NCBI RefSeq assembly: GCF_027913035.1
Contig: NZ_CP115775.1
Location: forward strand, 1,984,001-2,048,000
Direction: 5' to 3'
DNA length: 64,000 bases
Source: Paracoccus albus
Lineage (GTDB): Bacteria; Pseudomonadota; Alphaproteobacteria; Rhodobacterales; Rhodobacteraceae
The translations under genes were made by a program, and so were the position numbers. The notes beneath the pieces were generated by a model. The model did no database searches. It had not been told where the DNA came from and saw only the letters and a program-made list of their open reading frames with translations. Shown piece after piece: positions 44,510-54,526 of the stretch (position 1 is its first letter; every line of letters begins with the position of its first letter).

Positions 44510-45156
44510 AGGTCGCCTTTCCCGTTGCGCCCGAACCCGAGGCAGAAGCCGCAGAAGCCGCGCGACAGCTTTTCGCCGGCCCCGTGGATTTCGTGAAAGG
44601 CGTCGTTGCGATGGACGGCCTGCCGCCAGCAGACCGGCCCGAAGTCTGTTTTGCGGGACGTTCCAATGTTGGAAAATCAAGCCTGATCAACGCGCTGACT
44701 GGTCGCAAGGGGATCGCGCGTGCATCCAACACGCCCGGCCGTACGCAGGAAATCAACTATTTCGCTTTGGGTCAGCACGGCTATCTGGTCGACCTGCCGG
44801 GCTATGGTTTCGCGAAGGCGCCGGTTGCCGTGGTGCAGAAGTGGCAGGCGCTGCTCAAAAACTATTTGGCAGGCCGCCCTACCCTGCGCCGCGCCTTTTG
44901 CCTGATTGATTCTCGACATGGCGTCAAACCTGTAGATCACGAAATCATGACCCTGCTCGACCGCTCGGCTGTGCCTTTTCAGGTGGTTCTGACAAAGGCC
45001 GACAAGCTGGGACCGAATGCCGTCAAGCCGGTGATCGAACAAGTCGAGGCAGAGCTGCAAAAGCACTCCGCAGCATTTCCGGAACTGGTTCTTACCTCAT
45101 CGGAGAAGGGTCAGGGAATCGCCACCTTGCGCACGATCATTGCCGGACTCGACTAA
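44506..45156 (+). CDS. engB: ribosome biogenesis GTPase YihA/YsxC
   Basis: A 216-residue GTPase needed for large-subunit assembly. G1 GRSNVGKSS, G3-like DLPGYGFAKAP and G4 TKADKLG are intact. Start overlaps the MOSC stop. Confidence 0.96.
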   Translation: MKVAFPVAPEPEAEAAEAARQLFAGPVDFVKGVVAMDGLPPADRPEVCFAGRSNVGKSSLINALTGRKGIARASNTPGRTQEINYFALGQHGYLVDLPGYGFAKAPVAVVQKWQALLKNYLAGRPTLRRAFCLIDSRHGVKPVDHEIMTLLDRSAVPFQVVLTKADKLGPNAVKPVIEQVEAELQKHSAAFPELVLTSSEKGQGIATLRTIIAGLD

Positions 45157-45228
45157 CGTCGTTCGGCTCGGGCTCTGGACCTTGCCCCTACCGCGCCGTA
45201 ACCTTCGCCGACCCGTACGGAACGCATC

Positions 45229-46143
45229 ATGAGACAGCAGGACATGACCCGAGATTTCGCCGCCGCAGCGGCCACGCTTTCCGAGGCTCTTCCCTATATG
45301 CAGCGCTATTCCGGCGCGGTTGTCGTGGTCAAATTCGGCGGCAACGCGATGGGCGACGAAGCCGAGATGGCAAAATTCGCATCCGACATCGTCTTGATGA
45401 AGCAGGTGGGCATTCACCCGGTTGTCGTTCATGGCGGTGGCCCGATGATCAACGACCTGCTCGGTAAATTGGGCATCGAAAGCCGCTTTGTGCGCGGCAA
45501 GCGCGTGACCACCAAAGAAACCGTCGAGGTGGTCGAGATGGTTCTGTCCGGCCTCGTTAACAAACGCATTGTACAGGCCATAAACGACGCTGGCGGGCGG
45601 GCCATCGGTATCTCCGGCAAGGATGACGATCTGATGGTGTGCGAGGTGGACGACCCGGAACTGGGTTTCGTCGGCAAGCCGGTCGAGATGAATGTTCAGA
45701 TCATCCGCGATCTTTATCAGGCAGGGCTGATCCCGGTCATTGCCCCGGTTGCAACCGGCATGGAGGACAACGAAACCTTCAACGTCAACGGCGACACGGC
45801 GGCCGGTGCAATTGCGGGCGCCTTGCAGGCCGACCGGCTGTTGCTGCTGACCGATGTTTCGGGCGTCAAGGATGGCGCGGGAGAAGTCATCACACAGATG
45901 ACGCCGGACCAAGTCCGCAGCATGATCGCCGATGGCACGATTGCGGGCGGGATGATTCCCAAGACCGAAACGGCCCTGAAGGCAATCGAGGATGGCGTCC
46001 GCGCGGTTGTGATTCTGGATGGCCGTGTGCCGAATGCCACCTTGCTTGAACTTTTTACCGAACATGGCGCAGGCAGCCTGATCCGCTCTACCGAACCGCG
46101 CGTGAAACCACGGGGTTTGCGGCAGGGGGACAGCGGCCTTTAG
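45229..46143 (+). CDS. argB: acetylglutamate kinase
   Basis: A 304-residue enzyme that phosphorylates N-acetylglutamate in arginine biosynthesis. It has VVKFGGNAM, the substrate loop [10 protein letters not shown] and the C-terminal [15 protein letters not shown] and [11 protein letters not shown]. Starts at 45229 and 45244 (MTRDF) are both possible; 45229 has better ribosome binding site spacing. It closes the rpmH-to-argB cluster. Confidence 0.96.
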   Translation: MRQQDMTRDFAAAAATLSEALPYMQRYSGAVVVVKFGGNAMGDEAEMAKFASDIVLMKQVGIHPVVVHGGGPMINDLLGKLGIESRFVRGKRVTTKETVEVVEMVLSGLVNKRIVQAINDAGGRAIGISGKDDDLMVCEVDDPELGFVGKPVEMNVQIIRDLYQAGLIPVIAPVATGMEDNETFNVNGDTAAGAIAGALQADRLLLLTDVSGVKDGAGEVITQMTPDQVRSMIADGTIAGGMIPKTETALKAIEDGVRAVVILDGRVPNATLLELFTEHGAGSLIRSTEPRVKPRGLRQGDSGL

Positions 46144-46248
46144 GGCGACGGCGAAAGCGACGCCTCGCTTTGCAGAGGTGCTTGCTCTTCGCGTATAACA
46201 TATGGCAGGCTCCTGCTGGCACATCTTCGCCATAAGAGGCCGCTTCAT

Positions 46249-46764
46249 ATGAATTCTTCCGGCTACAAACGCCTGATCCTGACCCGCCACGCCAAGTCAG
46301 CATGGGACGATCCGACGCTGGAAGACTTTGACCGCCCACTGAATGATCGCGGTCGCAGGGCGGCACTGGCGCTTGGCGACTTCATGGCGTCGCGTGGCTA
46401 TGAGCCGGAAGAGGTGATCTGCTCACCTTCGAAACGCACAAGGGAGACCTGGGAAAGAGTGGCAGGCGCCACGCTGGAGGTCCTTCCCATCCTGCGATTC
46501 GAGGACAAGCTGTTTCACGCCAGCCCCAGCGACATGCTTTCGGTGCTGAAAACCGCGACCGCGCCCACCGTCATGATGATCGGCCACAATCCCGGAATTG
46601 CCGAGTTTGCAGCGAGCCTGCCCGCGAGACCCCCTATGGACCCCGATTTCCGCCGTTATCCGACGGCAGCAACGCTTGTTGTCGACTTTCAGATCGACAG
46701 CTGGGCTGACGTTAACCCCGGAGAGGGCAGCGTCATGGACTTCGTCCGTATCGACGGACGCTGA
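46249..46764 (+). CDS. SixA-type phosphohistidine phosphatase
   Basis: A 171-residue histidine-phosphatase-superfamily protein with the catalytic TRHAKSAWDDP motif at the start, SPSKRTRETWERV and GHNPGIAEF. SixA-like enzymes dephosphorylate His on phosphotransfer proteins; here the partner is unknown. It ends 15 bp before trpB. Confidence 0.88.
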   Translation: MNSSGYKRLILTRHAKSAWDDPTLEDFDRPLNDRGRRAALALGDFMASRGYEPEEVICSPSKRTRETWERVAGATLEVLPILRFEDKLFHASPSDMLSVLKTATAPTVMMIGHNPGIAEFAASLPARPPMDPDFRRYPTAATLVVDFQIDSWADVNPGEGSVMDFVRIDGR

Positions 46765-46779
46765 TAACAGGGAGAAAAC

Positions 46780-47985
46780 ATGGGTTATCTTAAATCGCAT
46801 CCCGATGCGAAGGGTTTCTTTGGGCCATATGGCGGGGCTGATCTGCCGCCGGTTCTGGTCGAACAATTCGCCGAAATCGAAAAAGCCTACCTTCGGCTTT
46901 CGCGTTCCGCCGATTTCATCAATGAGCTGCGCTATATCCGCAAACATTTTCAGGGCCGCCCGACGCCCATAAGCTATCTGGGCAACCTGTCGGCGGATTG
47001 CGGCGGCGCGCAGATCTATGCCAAGCGTGAGGATCTGAACCATACCGGCGCGCACAAGCTGAACCATTGCATGGCCGAGGTCCTGCTGGCCAAGCATATG
47101 GGCAAGACCAAGGTCATGGCCGAAACCGGGGCGGGCCAGCATGGCGTAGCCTTGGCAACGGCGGCCGCGTATTTCGGCCTCGACTGCGAAATCCATATGG
47201 GCGAGATCGACATCGCCAAGGAAGCACCCAACGTCACCCGCATGAAGCTGCTGGGCGCAGAGGTCGTACCGGTTGGCTTCGGTGGACGCTCACTGAAAGA
47301 AGCTGTGGACAGTTGTTTCCAATCCTATGTCGAACAGGCCGAGACCGCGCTTTTCGCGATTGGCAGCGTCGTCGGACCCCACCCTTTCCCGATGATGGTA
47401 CGCGATTTCCAGCATGTCGTCGGCATCGAGGCGCGAGAGCAGTTTCTTGAAATGACTGGGCGTCTGCCAGACGTTGTTGCCGCTTGTGTCGGCGGCGGAT
47501 CGAACGCGATGGGCATGTTCGCAGGATTTATCGACGATGAGGATGTGGCGCTTTACGGGGTCGAACCGCTCGGTACCTCGTCCAACCTGGGCGACCACGC
47601 GGCAACCATCACCTTTGGCGAGGATGGCGATATTCACGGTTTCAAGACGATGGTTCTGAAGGATGCCGAAGGGAATCCAGCACCCGTCCACACCGTCGCC
47701 TCGGGTCTGGATTATCCCGGCGTCGGACCCGAACATGCCTATCTGCACAAGACCGGCCGCGCCAACTATGTCGCCGCCGACGACAAAGAAGCATTGGATG
47801 CTTTCTACAATCTGTCCCGGCGCGAAGGCATCATCCCGGCACTGGAAAGCGCCCATGCCGTCGCCTTTGCAATGCGTGAAGCCAGTGAACGTCCGGGCCA
47901 GTCGATCCTGATCAACCTGTCAGGACGGGGCGACAAGGATATCGACTATGTAACGGAAACCTACGGCTTCGGCACGAAGGGCTGA
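46780..47985 (+). CDS. trpB: tryptophan synthase beta subunit
   Basis: A 401-residue PLP enzyme that joins indole and serine to make tryptophan. The PLP-Lys motif HTGAHKLNH is present, with [14 protein letters not shown], the PLP-phosphate loop GGGSNAMG and the C-terminal [15 protein letters not shown]. Starts with GGGAGAAAAC before the ATG. trpF, often upstream in Rhodobacteraceae, is not present here; sixA is instead. A strong hairpin follows. Confidence 0.97.
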   Translation: MGYLKSHPDAKGFFGPYGGADLPPVLVEQFAEIEKAYLRLSRSADFINELRYIRKHFQGRPTPISYLGNLSADCGGAQIYAKREDLNHTGAHKLNHCMAEVLLAKHMGKTKVMAETGAGQHGVALATAAAYFGLDCEIHMGEIDIAKEAPNVTRMKLLGAEVVPVGFGGRSLKEAVDSCFQSYVEQAETALFAIGSVVGPHPFPMMVRDFQHVVGIEAREQFLEMTGRLPDVVAACVGGGSNAMGMFAGFIDDEDVALYGVEPLGTSSNLGDHAATITFGEDGDIHGFKTMVLKDAEGNPAPVHTVASGLDYPGVGPEHAYLHKTGRANYVAADDKEALDAFYNLSRREGIIPALESAHAVAFAMREASERPGQSILINLSGRGDKDIDYVTETYGFGTKG

Positions 47986-47993
47986 AGCAAACG

Positions 47994-48026
47994 GGCAGCG
48001 GCGCGGTACAGGTCCGCGCCGCTGCC
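47994..48026. terminator. bidirectional 13-bp hairpin between trpB and prs
   Basis: GGCAGCGGCGCGG and CCGCGCCGCTGCC pair perfectly around TACAGGT, 9 bases after the trpB stop and 41 bases after the convergent prs stop. No T run on either side, but the stem is very strong. Confidence 0.75.
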
Positions 48027-48066
48027 AGCCCATCGGGTTCAGCAGCGCGAAGCGCTACATTCGAAC

Positions 48067-49086
48067 TCACTCGCCGGTATAAAGCCCTTCATAAATCGGA
48101 CCCAGCGTATCGAGTTCGAACAATGAACTGACCGAGGTGCCGTTCCAGATATTGATGATAGCCTGTGCAAACATGGGCGCGGTCGGCACGATCCGAATAT
48201 TAGAGCAATCCTTGACCGCCTGTGGCTGGTGGATGGAATCGGTGATGACCAGCGATTTCATGACCGATTTCTGCACCCGCTCGACAGCTGGGCCGGACAG
48301 CACGCCGTGGGTGATATAGGCGTGAACCTCTTTCGCGCCATGATCGACCAGCAACTGCGCCGCCTTGCACAATGTTCCTGCGGTGTCACAAATGTCGTCC
48401 ACGATAATACAGCTTTTGCCTTCGACGTCGCCGATAACCGTCATGTCGGCAATCTCGCCCGCCTTTTCGCGGCGCTTATCGACAATCGCCATTGGTACAC
48501 TGATCCGCTGCGCGATCTCTCTCGCGCGGGCCACCCCGCCGACATCGGGAGAGACGACCATCAGATCGTCCATCTGGCCTTTGAAATGATGCTTGATATC
48601 CAAAGCAAAAACCGGTGCCGCGTAAAGGTTATCGACCGGAATATCGAAGAAGCCCTGAATCTGTGCAGCGTGAAGGTCCATCGTCAGGACGCGGTCGACG
48701 CCTGCCTTGGTCAGCATATTGGCAACCAGCTTGGCCGAAATTGGCGTGCGGGCCTTTGCGCGGCGGTCCTGACGGGCGTAACCGAAATAAGGGATGACCG
48801 CCGTGATCCGGTTGGCCGACGAACGCTTCAGCGCGTCGGTCATGATCAGCAGTTCCATCAGGTTGTCATTGGCCGGGTTCGAGGTCGACTGGATGATATA
48901 CATATCCTCGCCGCGGACATTGTCGAAAACTTCAACGAATATCTCCTGATCGTTGAAGCGTTCGACACGTGCGTCAACCAGTGCGACATTCATGCCGCGA
49001 TGCATCGACATGCGCCGGGCGATAGAGGTCGCCAAGGGTCTATTTGCATTGCCGGAAATCAGCTTCGGTTCGGTCATCGCTGGCAT
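48067..49086 (-). CDS. prs: ribose-phosphate pyrophosphokinase
   Basis: A 339-residue enzyme making PRPP from ribose-5-phosphate and ATP for nucleotide, His and Trp synthesis. It shows [36 protein letters not shown] and the PRPP-binding loop [11 protein letters not shown]. The ATG at 49086 follows GAAGGACC; a longer frame to 49188 is rejected. Divergent from the isomerase gene. Confidence 0.96.
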   Translation of the reverse strand: MPAMTEPKLISGNANRPLATSIARRMSMHRGMNVALVDARVERFNDQEIFVEVFDNVRGEDMYIIQSTSNPANDNLMELLIMTDALKRSSANRITAVIPYFGYARQDRRAKARTPISAKLVANMLTKAGVDRVLTMDLHAAQIQGFFDIPVDNLYAAPVFALDIKHHFKGQMDDLMVVSPDVGGVARAREIAQRISVPMAIVDKRREKAGEIADMTVIGDVEGKSCIIVDDICDTAGTLCKAAQLLVDHGAKEVHAYITHGVLSGPAVERVQKSVMKSLVITDSIHQPQAVKDCSNIRIVPTAPMFAQAIINIWNGTSVSSLFELDTLGPIYEGLYTGE

Positions 49087-49181
49087 GGGTCGGGTCCTTC
49101 GCAGGCGGGATTCGGACAATTGCAGCGGACTTATCACCGCGTTAGGTTCCCCGCAAACCTCAACCGTCGGGAGGAAGGCAA

Positions 49182-49781
49182 ATGGCACATATCGATTACT
49201 ACTTCGGCACCATCAGCCCGTGGAGCTATCTTGCCGGTGACCGGCTGGAAAGGATCGCGCGCGAACATAGGGCCAGCATCACCTACCGCCCGGTGGACCT
49301 TATGCAGCTTTTCCCGCGAACAGGTGGCCAAAAACCGGCAGAGCGTCATGAAAGCCGCAAAGAATACCGCCTGCAGGAGCTGACGCGTTGGGCGGCATCG
49401 CTGAAGCTGCCGTTCAATCTGCACCCGGCCCATTTTCCGGTAAATATGGCGCCGTCGTCCTATGCAATCATTGCCGCACAGGAAGCTGGCGGCGGGAATG
49501 TCGGGGCGCTTGTCCAGGGCTTTCTTCGCGCCGTCTGGGCCGAGGATCGCGATATTTCCGATGATACGGTGATCCGCGACGTTCTGGGCAGAGCTGGCTT
49601 CGATCCCGCCCTTGCCGACAAGGGGCTGTTTGTCGGGGCAGAGCAATATGGCCGCAATCTTGAAGAAGCCGTGGCCGCCGGCGTATTCGGCTCACCCTTT
49701 TATATCGTCCGCGAAACCGGGCAGAAGTTCTGGGGGCAGGACCGGCTGGAATTCCTGAAGGGTCATCTGGCATCCCTATGA
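49182..49781 (+). CDS. DsbA-fold 2-hydroxychromene-2-carboxylate isomerase-like protein
   Basis: A 199-residue DSBA-family protein starting [23 protein letters not shown]. The SPWSYL motif replaces CxxC, so it acts like a kappa-class glutathione transferase or hydroxychromene carboxylate isomerase and not a disulfide oxidoreductase. Physiological substrate unknown. Its stop overlaps the hydrolase gene (ATGA). Confidence 0.88.
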   Translation: MAHIDYYFGTISPWSYLAGDRLERIAREHRASITYRPVDLMQLFPRTGGQKPAERHESRKEYRLQELTRWAASLKLPFNLHPAHFPVNMAPSSYAIIAAQEAGGGNVGALVQGFLRAVWAEDRDISDDTVIRDVLGRAGFDPALADKGLFVGAEQYGRNLEEAVAAGVFGSPFYIVRETGQKFWGQDRLEFLKGHLASL

Positions 49782-50551
49782 ATATAAACCTGCGGCATTT
49801 CCCCGGCGACCCCGATCGGCCCGCCATCGGCCTGCATTGCATGATGGGCAGCGGCGGGCTGTTCGAGCCTTTGATGCAGCATCTTGATGGTGCGATCGAC
49901 CTGCGCGCGCCGGACTTTCCCGGTCATGGGCGCAGCGACGACTGGGTTCCCCCGGCGGACGACATCGACCTGCACACGTTCGCGACACGCTATGCCGCTG
50001 GCATGATCGACCGGCCGATGGATCTGATCGGGCACAGCTTCGGCGCGACCGTCGCCTTGCGCATCGCGGTTGGCGCGCCCGATGCGATCCGCAGCCTGAC
50101 ATTGGTAGAGCCGGTTCTGTTCGCCGCTGCGTCGCGAGAGTCCAATCGTGCTGAATATGAACGACTTGCCTCTTTCGAGGCGGCCGATGATTGGGACGGA
50201 ATGTTGCAGCAATTTCTGGGTGACTGGGGTGCCGCAGGGCCGATACCGACAGAAGGCGCGAAGGCCGATCGGTTGCGCCGGCAGATGAAGATGGTGGTCG
50301 ACACGAATGACGGGCTTATGTCTGACCGGGGCAATATTCTGCGCGAAGGCGGACTGGAAGGGATTAACGCACCTGTCATGCTGATCTCAGGGCAGGATTC
50401 GCCACCAATCGTGCATGAAATAGCTGAGGCACTGGCCGCGCGCCTGCCTGATGTCGGACGCGCCACCATACCGGATGCGGGGCATATGTTGCCCTTGTCG
50501 CATCCGAAACAATTCGCAGAGCTTACGCTGATGAACCTGGAACGGGCCTGA
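49778..50551 (+). CDS. alpha/beta hydrolase
   Basis: A 257-residue hydrolase with oxyanion-type HCMMGSGGLF, nucleophile elbow GHSFGA, and the C-terminal catalytic His in DAGHMLPLSHP. An Asp near ISGQDSPP completes the triad. Coupled to the isomerase-like gene, so the two may act in one small catabolic or detoxification step (inference). Substrate unknown. Confidence 0.88.
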   Translation: MNINLRHFPGDPDRPAIGLHCMMGSGGLFEPLMQHLDGAIDLRAPDFPGHGRSDDWVPPADDIDLHTFATRYAAGMIDRPMDLIGHSFGATVALRIAVGAPDAIRSLTLVEPVLFAAASRESNRAEYERLASFEAADDWDGMLQQFLGDWGAAGPIPTEGAKADRLRRQMKMVVDTNDGLMSDRGNILREGGLEGINAPVMLISGQDSPPIVHEIAEALAARLPDVGRATIPDAGHMLPLSHPKQFAELTLMNLERA

Positions 50552-50562
50552 CCGGGGTTGGC

Positions 50563-51606
50563 TTAGCCGCGCAACGCCGTCAGCAGTTCAATCACATCCT
50601 CTTCACGGCTGTTCCAGCTGCACACGAAGCGCAGCGTAACCTCGTCCAGCGTTTCCTCGCCAAGCGATGTCCATTTATAGTAATTCGCACCAGCCGCGCG
50701 GGCCCGGTCGTCGGCATCACCAGGAACAGTTGCAAAAACCTGGTTCGATTCGACCGGCTGGACTAGTGATGCACCCTCGATCTGCTGAATGCCCTCTCCA
50801 AGCAATCGCGCCATTGCATTGGCATTTTCAGCCGCCCGCAGCCAAAGATCCCCTTCAAGCAGGGCATAGAATTGCGCAGACAGATAGCGATGCTTGGACC
50901 ACAGATGCCCGCCGCGCTTGCGCATATAGGCGATCCGGTCGGCCATCTCTCCATCGAAAGCGACGATAGCCTCGGCCCCCATTGCGCCGTTCTTGGTTCC
51001 GCCGAATGACAGAAGATCGACGCCCGCGCGATGTGTGACATCAGCCGCAGTGGCCCCGCTGCCGACAACTGCATTCGCAAAACGCGCGCCATCCATATGC
51101 AGCGCAAGCCCATGCTGTTTTGCAACGGCGGCAACCTCGCGAACGTTTTCAGGCTTCCAGACCCTGCCCCATTCGGTTGAATTGGTGATCGACACGGCGC
51201 CGGGCTGCCCGCCGCCAAGCCCCTCTCCTGCCCAGAACTCTGCCGCGTGATCCAATGCGTCGGCATCTATCAACCCGCCATCGCCGGGCATGAGGGTCAG
51301 CTTCGCGCCAGAGGTGAACAGTTCCGGCGCGCCGCATTCCGACGTTTCGATATGGGCATCTTCGTGACAGAAAATCCGCTGCCACGGCTGAACAGCCGAC
51401 CCCAGAGAAATCGCATTCGCCGCCGTCCCCGTCGTCACGAACATCACCGCGGCGTCGGGGGCATCCAGCACTTCACGGACGCGTTCCTGCGCCGCTTCGG
51501 TCAGCGCGTCCCTGCCATAGCCCAGAACATGGCCGTCATTGGCCGCAGACAGGGCTGCAAGGATTTCCGGGTGTACGCCCGATGCGTTGTCAGAGGCAAA
51601 GTTCAT
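50563..51606 (-). CDS. low-specificity L-threonine aldolase
   Basis: A 347-residue PLP enzyme splitting L-threonine/allo-threonine to glycine and acetaldehyde. The PLP Lys is in LSFGGTKNGAMG and the family pattern HEDAHIETSECGAPE is present. It overlaps the ycgN-like gene (ATGA) and ends 11 bp from the convergent hydrolase. Confidence 0.93.
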   Translation of the reverse strand: MNFASDNASGVHPEILAALSAANDGHVLGYGRDALTEAAQERVREVLDAPDAAVMFVTTGTAANAISLGSAVQPWQRIFCHEDAHIETSECGAPELFTSGAKLTLMPGDGGLIDADALDHAAEFWAGEGLGGGQPGAVSITNSTEWGRVWKPENVREVAAVAKQHGLALHMDGARFANAVVGSGATAADVTHRAGVDLLSFGGTKNGAMGAEAIVAFDGEMADRIAYMRKRGGHLWSKHRYLSAQFYALLEGDLWLRAAENANAMARLLGEGIQQIEGASLVQPVESNQVFATVPGDADDRARAAGANYYKWTSLGEETLDEVTLRFVCSWNSREEDVIELLTALRG

Positions 51607-52043
51607 GACAGGTCCTCGATGATATAGTCTTCCCAGTCTTCTTCCGGGATTTGCGCCTCGGACACGGTCCAGCCGCGAACGGACACCCCGGCGCGATGCA
51701 CAGCCTTACGGTCGCCAGAGACAAGATAATGCCAGTCAAACAGGGGCTTTCCGTCATGGCGCAGCCGATAAGCGCAGGTCGCTGGCAACCAATAGCTGAT
51801 CCCGGCAATCTTTTCGGGCGACAGCGTGACGCATTCCGGCACATAGCGGTGCCGCGTCTCGTAGCGGGTGCAACGGCAGGTTTCCCCATCCAGCAGCTTG
51901 CAGGCGACCCGCGTGAACGCCAGTTCGTCCGTATCTTCGAATTCCAGCTTGTTCAGGCAGCATTTGCCGCAACCGTCACACAGGGCCTCCCACTCTGCGG
52001 TGGTCAGATCCTTGAGCGGCAGTTCCCAGAAACGCTCTCGCAT
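51603..52043 (-). CDS. YcgN-type cysteine-cluster protein (UPF0260)
   Basis: A 146-residue protein with the Cys-rich CDGCGKCCLNKLEF and CRCTRYETRHRYVPECVTL motifs that likely bind an Fe-S cluster or zinc. Function unknown. Sits in a coupled operon after ribF (TGATG) and before the threonine aldolase (ATGA). Confidence 0.92.
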   Translation of the reverse strand: MRERFWELPLKDLTTAEWEALCDGCGKCCLNKLEFEDTDELAFTRVACKLLDGETCRCTRYETRHRYVPECVTLSPEKIAGISYWLPATCAYRLRHDGKPLFDWHYLVSGDRKAVHRAGVSVRGWTVSEAQIPEEDWEDYIIEDLS

Positions 52044-52972
52044 CAGCGCTGCGCCAATATCGCGCGGGCCTCGGCGCTGTCGCGATCCATCTGCGCAATC
52101 AACGCTTCAAGGCCGTCAAACTTCATCTCAACCCGAAGATATTCCACCAGGGCGACCGACAGATGCTCGCCATAAAGATCCCCGTCGAAATCGAAAAGGT
52201 GAACCTCCAGATTCGGTTCGTTCCTGCCGAACATCGGGCGAACGCCAAGGCTCGCAACGCCCGGCCAGCTTCCCTTATGCGGACCGCTGAGCACATCGGC
52301 AACGACCGCGTATACGCCGAGCTTCGGCAGATGCAGCCCTTCAACCGACATATTCGCGGTCGGATAACCCAATTCGCGCCCGCGCTTTTCTCCGTGCAGG
52401 ACCTCACCCTCTATCCGGTGCCAGTGTCCCAGCATCTTCTCGGCTTCGCGCGGCAGACCTTTGGCCAACGCCTGCCGGATTGCCGTTGATGAGAAATCCT
52501 TGCCGTTTTCACCCACCAGCGGCGCGATAGTCACGCCGAAACCAAAGGATTCACCCAAGGATATGAGCGTATCGGTATCACCGGCGCGATTTTTGCCGAA
52601 ACAGAAATCCTGCCCGACGGTCACATGGGCGACGCCCAGCCCTTCAACCAGCACCTGGCGGGCGAAAGCATCGGGTGTCAGTCCAGCAAGCACCGGGCCG
52701 AAGGGCAATTCGAACAGATGATCGACCCCCAGCCTGCGCAAACGGTTTGCACGCGCCTCGGCATTCATCAGGCGAAAGGGCGGCGCATCGGGGGCAAAGA
52801 ACTCTCGCGGATGGGGCTCAAAGGTGATCACACCCAGCGGCGCGTCGCTAGCCGCGCGTGCGGTTTCTATGATCGAGCGGTGGCCACGGTGAACGCCATC
52901 GAAATTGCCCATAGCCACCGTGGTTCCGCGCGAGGATGCGGGAAGCCCCTGCCAATGGTGATGGATCTGCAA
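52043..52972 (-). CDS. ribF: bifunctional riboflavin kinase / FAD synthetase
   Basis: A 309-residue enzyme with an N-terminal FMN adenylyltransferase domain (MGNFDGVHRGHRSII) and a C-terminal flavokinase domain (HGEKRGRELGYPTANM, YAVVADVL). Converts riboflavin to FMN and FAD. First gene of ribF-ycgN-ltaE. No FMN riboswitch is seen upstream. Confidence 0.95.
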   Translation of the reverse strand: MQIHHHWQGLPASSRGTTVAMGNFDGVHRGHRSIIETARAASDAPLGVITFEPHPREFFAPDAPPFRLMNAEARANRLRRLGVDHLFELPFGPVLAGLTPDAFARQVLVEGLGVAHVTVGQDFCFGKNRAGDTDTLISLGESFGFGVTIAPLVGENGKDFSSTAIRQALAKGLPREAEKMLGHWHRIEGEVLHGEKRGRELGYPTANMSVEGLHLPKLGVYAVVADVLSGPHKGSWPGVASLGVRPMFGRNEPNLEVHLFDFDGDLYGEHLSVALVEYLRVEMKFDGLEALIAQMDRDSAEARAILAQR

Positions 52973-53065
52973 TGCGCCCCCTTCCGGCCGGGCCGGGCGT
53001 CGTCAATCTGTCGCGGTTTTCCCCGCATCAAACGCATATCGCGCAGCATGGGGCGGGTTGCAAGA

Positions 53066-53590
53066 TCAGCCGTTCAACCATTCGGCCGGGCAACGGGAAA
53101 GAATCTGCATGGCCTCCAACCTCCGGGGCCGGTCTGTCTGCGGATCAGGCAGGCTCACGATCCTTTGCACACGCTCGATCCAGTCGCTGGGAAGCCGCCG
53201 TTCATGCGCCCCGGCCACAACCAAGCCCCGATACCAGTCAAAAGGCAGCAGAGTGGCGTCGCGGCAGGAATCAGGGGCGATATAGGTCACGGCCTGCTCG
53301 ACCTTATTGTCATGCCGTACGGAAACTGACTGGCGGTCATAGCCGCGCCCGACCCCTTCGATCTGATCCAACAAGGCCAGATCGACATCATCCAGATGGA
53401 AAAGCGCGCCATGAACCGAACGCGTTGACGCCCGCAAAAGCGTAGCCTTGCCCGACCCATCCTGCCCGATCTTGTCAAAGGCGATATCGTAGCCCGCAGC
53501 CACAGCCGTTCCGATGACCCGAGCCGAAGCGCAACGTGCCGTCAGCCGCGCCGACAGCATATTTGATCCATAGGCGAAATACAGCGCCAC
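53066..53590 (-). CDS. gamma-glutamylcyclotransferase-fold protein (AIG2/GGCT-like)
   Basis: A 174-residue protein with the FAYGSNML substrate loop and DQIEGVGRGYDRQSVSV, matching the GGCT/AIG2 fold. The start is a GTG directly following the TAG of the HAD gene, so they are read together. Differs from the ChaC-type gene at the left edge (GSNM versus GSLM). Substrate not defined. Confidence 0.85.
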   Translation of the reverse strand: MALYFAYGSNMLSARLTARCASARVIGTAVAAGYDIAFDKIGQDGSGKATLLRASTRSVHGALFHLDDVDLALLDQIEGVGRGYDRQSVSVRHDNKVEQAVTYIAPDSCRDATLLPFDWYRGLVVAGAHERRLPSDWIERVQRIVSLPDPQTDRPRRLEAMQILSRCPAEWLNG

Positions 53591-54457
53591 CTAGCGCAGC
53601 CGACCCATCGCGAAGGTGGGGGTAAGCTGCGCATTGCTGAGCCAGTCGGTCAGCAGTGCCTGATCGGGGTTTTCGACATCTTCGCCGAGTTCCTCTGCCG
53701 CGAGCCCGCCTGTGATGAAAATCGAATCGAGCCTCTCGCCTACAGCGCCAGCGATATCGGTTCTGATCCCGTCGCCGATCACCAGAACACGCGCAGCCTC
53801 CCGCAGGTTCAGCAGTCGGCGGGCAAGGTCATAGATCGGCGGATGCGGTTTGCCGAAATACAGGCTTTCACCGCCCAATTGCTGATAGAATTCGGCAAGC
53901 GCGCCGGCGCAGTAGATCCTGCGGTCGCCCAGATCAACGACAATATCGGGGTTCGCGCAAAGCAGTTTCAGCCCCTTCTCACGCGCCAGCATAAACTGCC
54001 CGCGATAGTCTTCCGGTGTTTCGTTTTCCTCATCGAACGGTCCGGTGCAGACGATCCCCTCTGCATCTTCCAAGGAAACCCGCTCTATCGGTTGGGCGTC
54101 TGCCCATTGCGCGGGTGGGTCAAAGAAAGCATCGTCCTTTTCAGGCCCGATATGCCAGACCCGGCGGCCCACTGCGCCTGCAAAAAGCGCGTCCTGCGCG
54201 GCGTCACCGGATGTAACGATTTCGTCCCAAGCATCGGCTGGGATGCCAAGCCGATCAAAAGACGCTTCGACCTGCGCGGCCGGACGCGGCGCATTTGTCA
54301 TCAGGCAGACCTGGCCACCCCCGCGACGAAACGCCTGAAGCGCCTGAACGGCAGAGGGATATGCCCGAATCCCATTGTGGACACAGCCCCAAAGGTCACA
54401 GAACAGCACGTCATAATCGGTCGAGATTTCGGATAGTGACTGGATGATGCGGGTCAT
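53591..54457 (-). CDS. TIGR01459-type HAD hydrolase
   Basis: A 288-residue HAD-superfamily phosphatase-like protein. Motif I is unusual: VLFCDLWGCVHNG, with Trp in place of the +2 Asp, as in the TIGR01459/CECR5-like group. Motif II LMTNAPRP and motif III/IV YFGKPHPPIYDLA and VIGDGIRTDIAGA are present. Natural substrate unknown. Immediately followed by the GGCT-like gene. Confidence 0.9.
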   Translation of the reverse strand: MTRIIQSLSEISTDYDVLFCDLWGCVHNGIRAYPSAVQALQAFRRGGGQVCLMTNAPRPAAQVEASFDRLGIPADAWDEIVTSGDAAQDALFAGAVGRRVWHIGPEKDDAFFDPPAQWADAQPIERVSLEDAEGIVCTGPFDEENETPEDYRGQFMLAREKGLKLLCANPDIVVDLGDRRIYCAGALAEFYQQLGGESLYFGKPHPPIYDLARRLLNLREAARVLVIGDGIRTDIAGAVGERLDSIFITGGLAAEELGEDVENPDQALLTDWLSNAQLTPTFAMGRLR

Positions 54458-54484
54458 GGCGCGATTCCTGAGCACAAAGAGAAA

Positions 54485-54506
54485 GGGCCGGAGTTCTCCC
54501 CGGCCC
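54485..54506 (-). terminator. rho-independent terminator of the Mn-pyrophosphatase gene
   Basis: GGGCCGG pairs with CCGGCCC around an 8-base loop and is followed on the minus strand by TTTCTCTTTG, 20 bases after the stop. Confidence 0.8.
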
Positions 54507-54526
54507 GTATTGGCAAATCTGAAGGA

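Noticed and set aside
52973..53065. FMN riboswitch ahead of ribF
   Set aside because: The gap upstream of ribF is only 93 bp and shows none of the conserved FMN-box elements.
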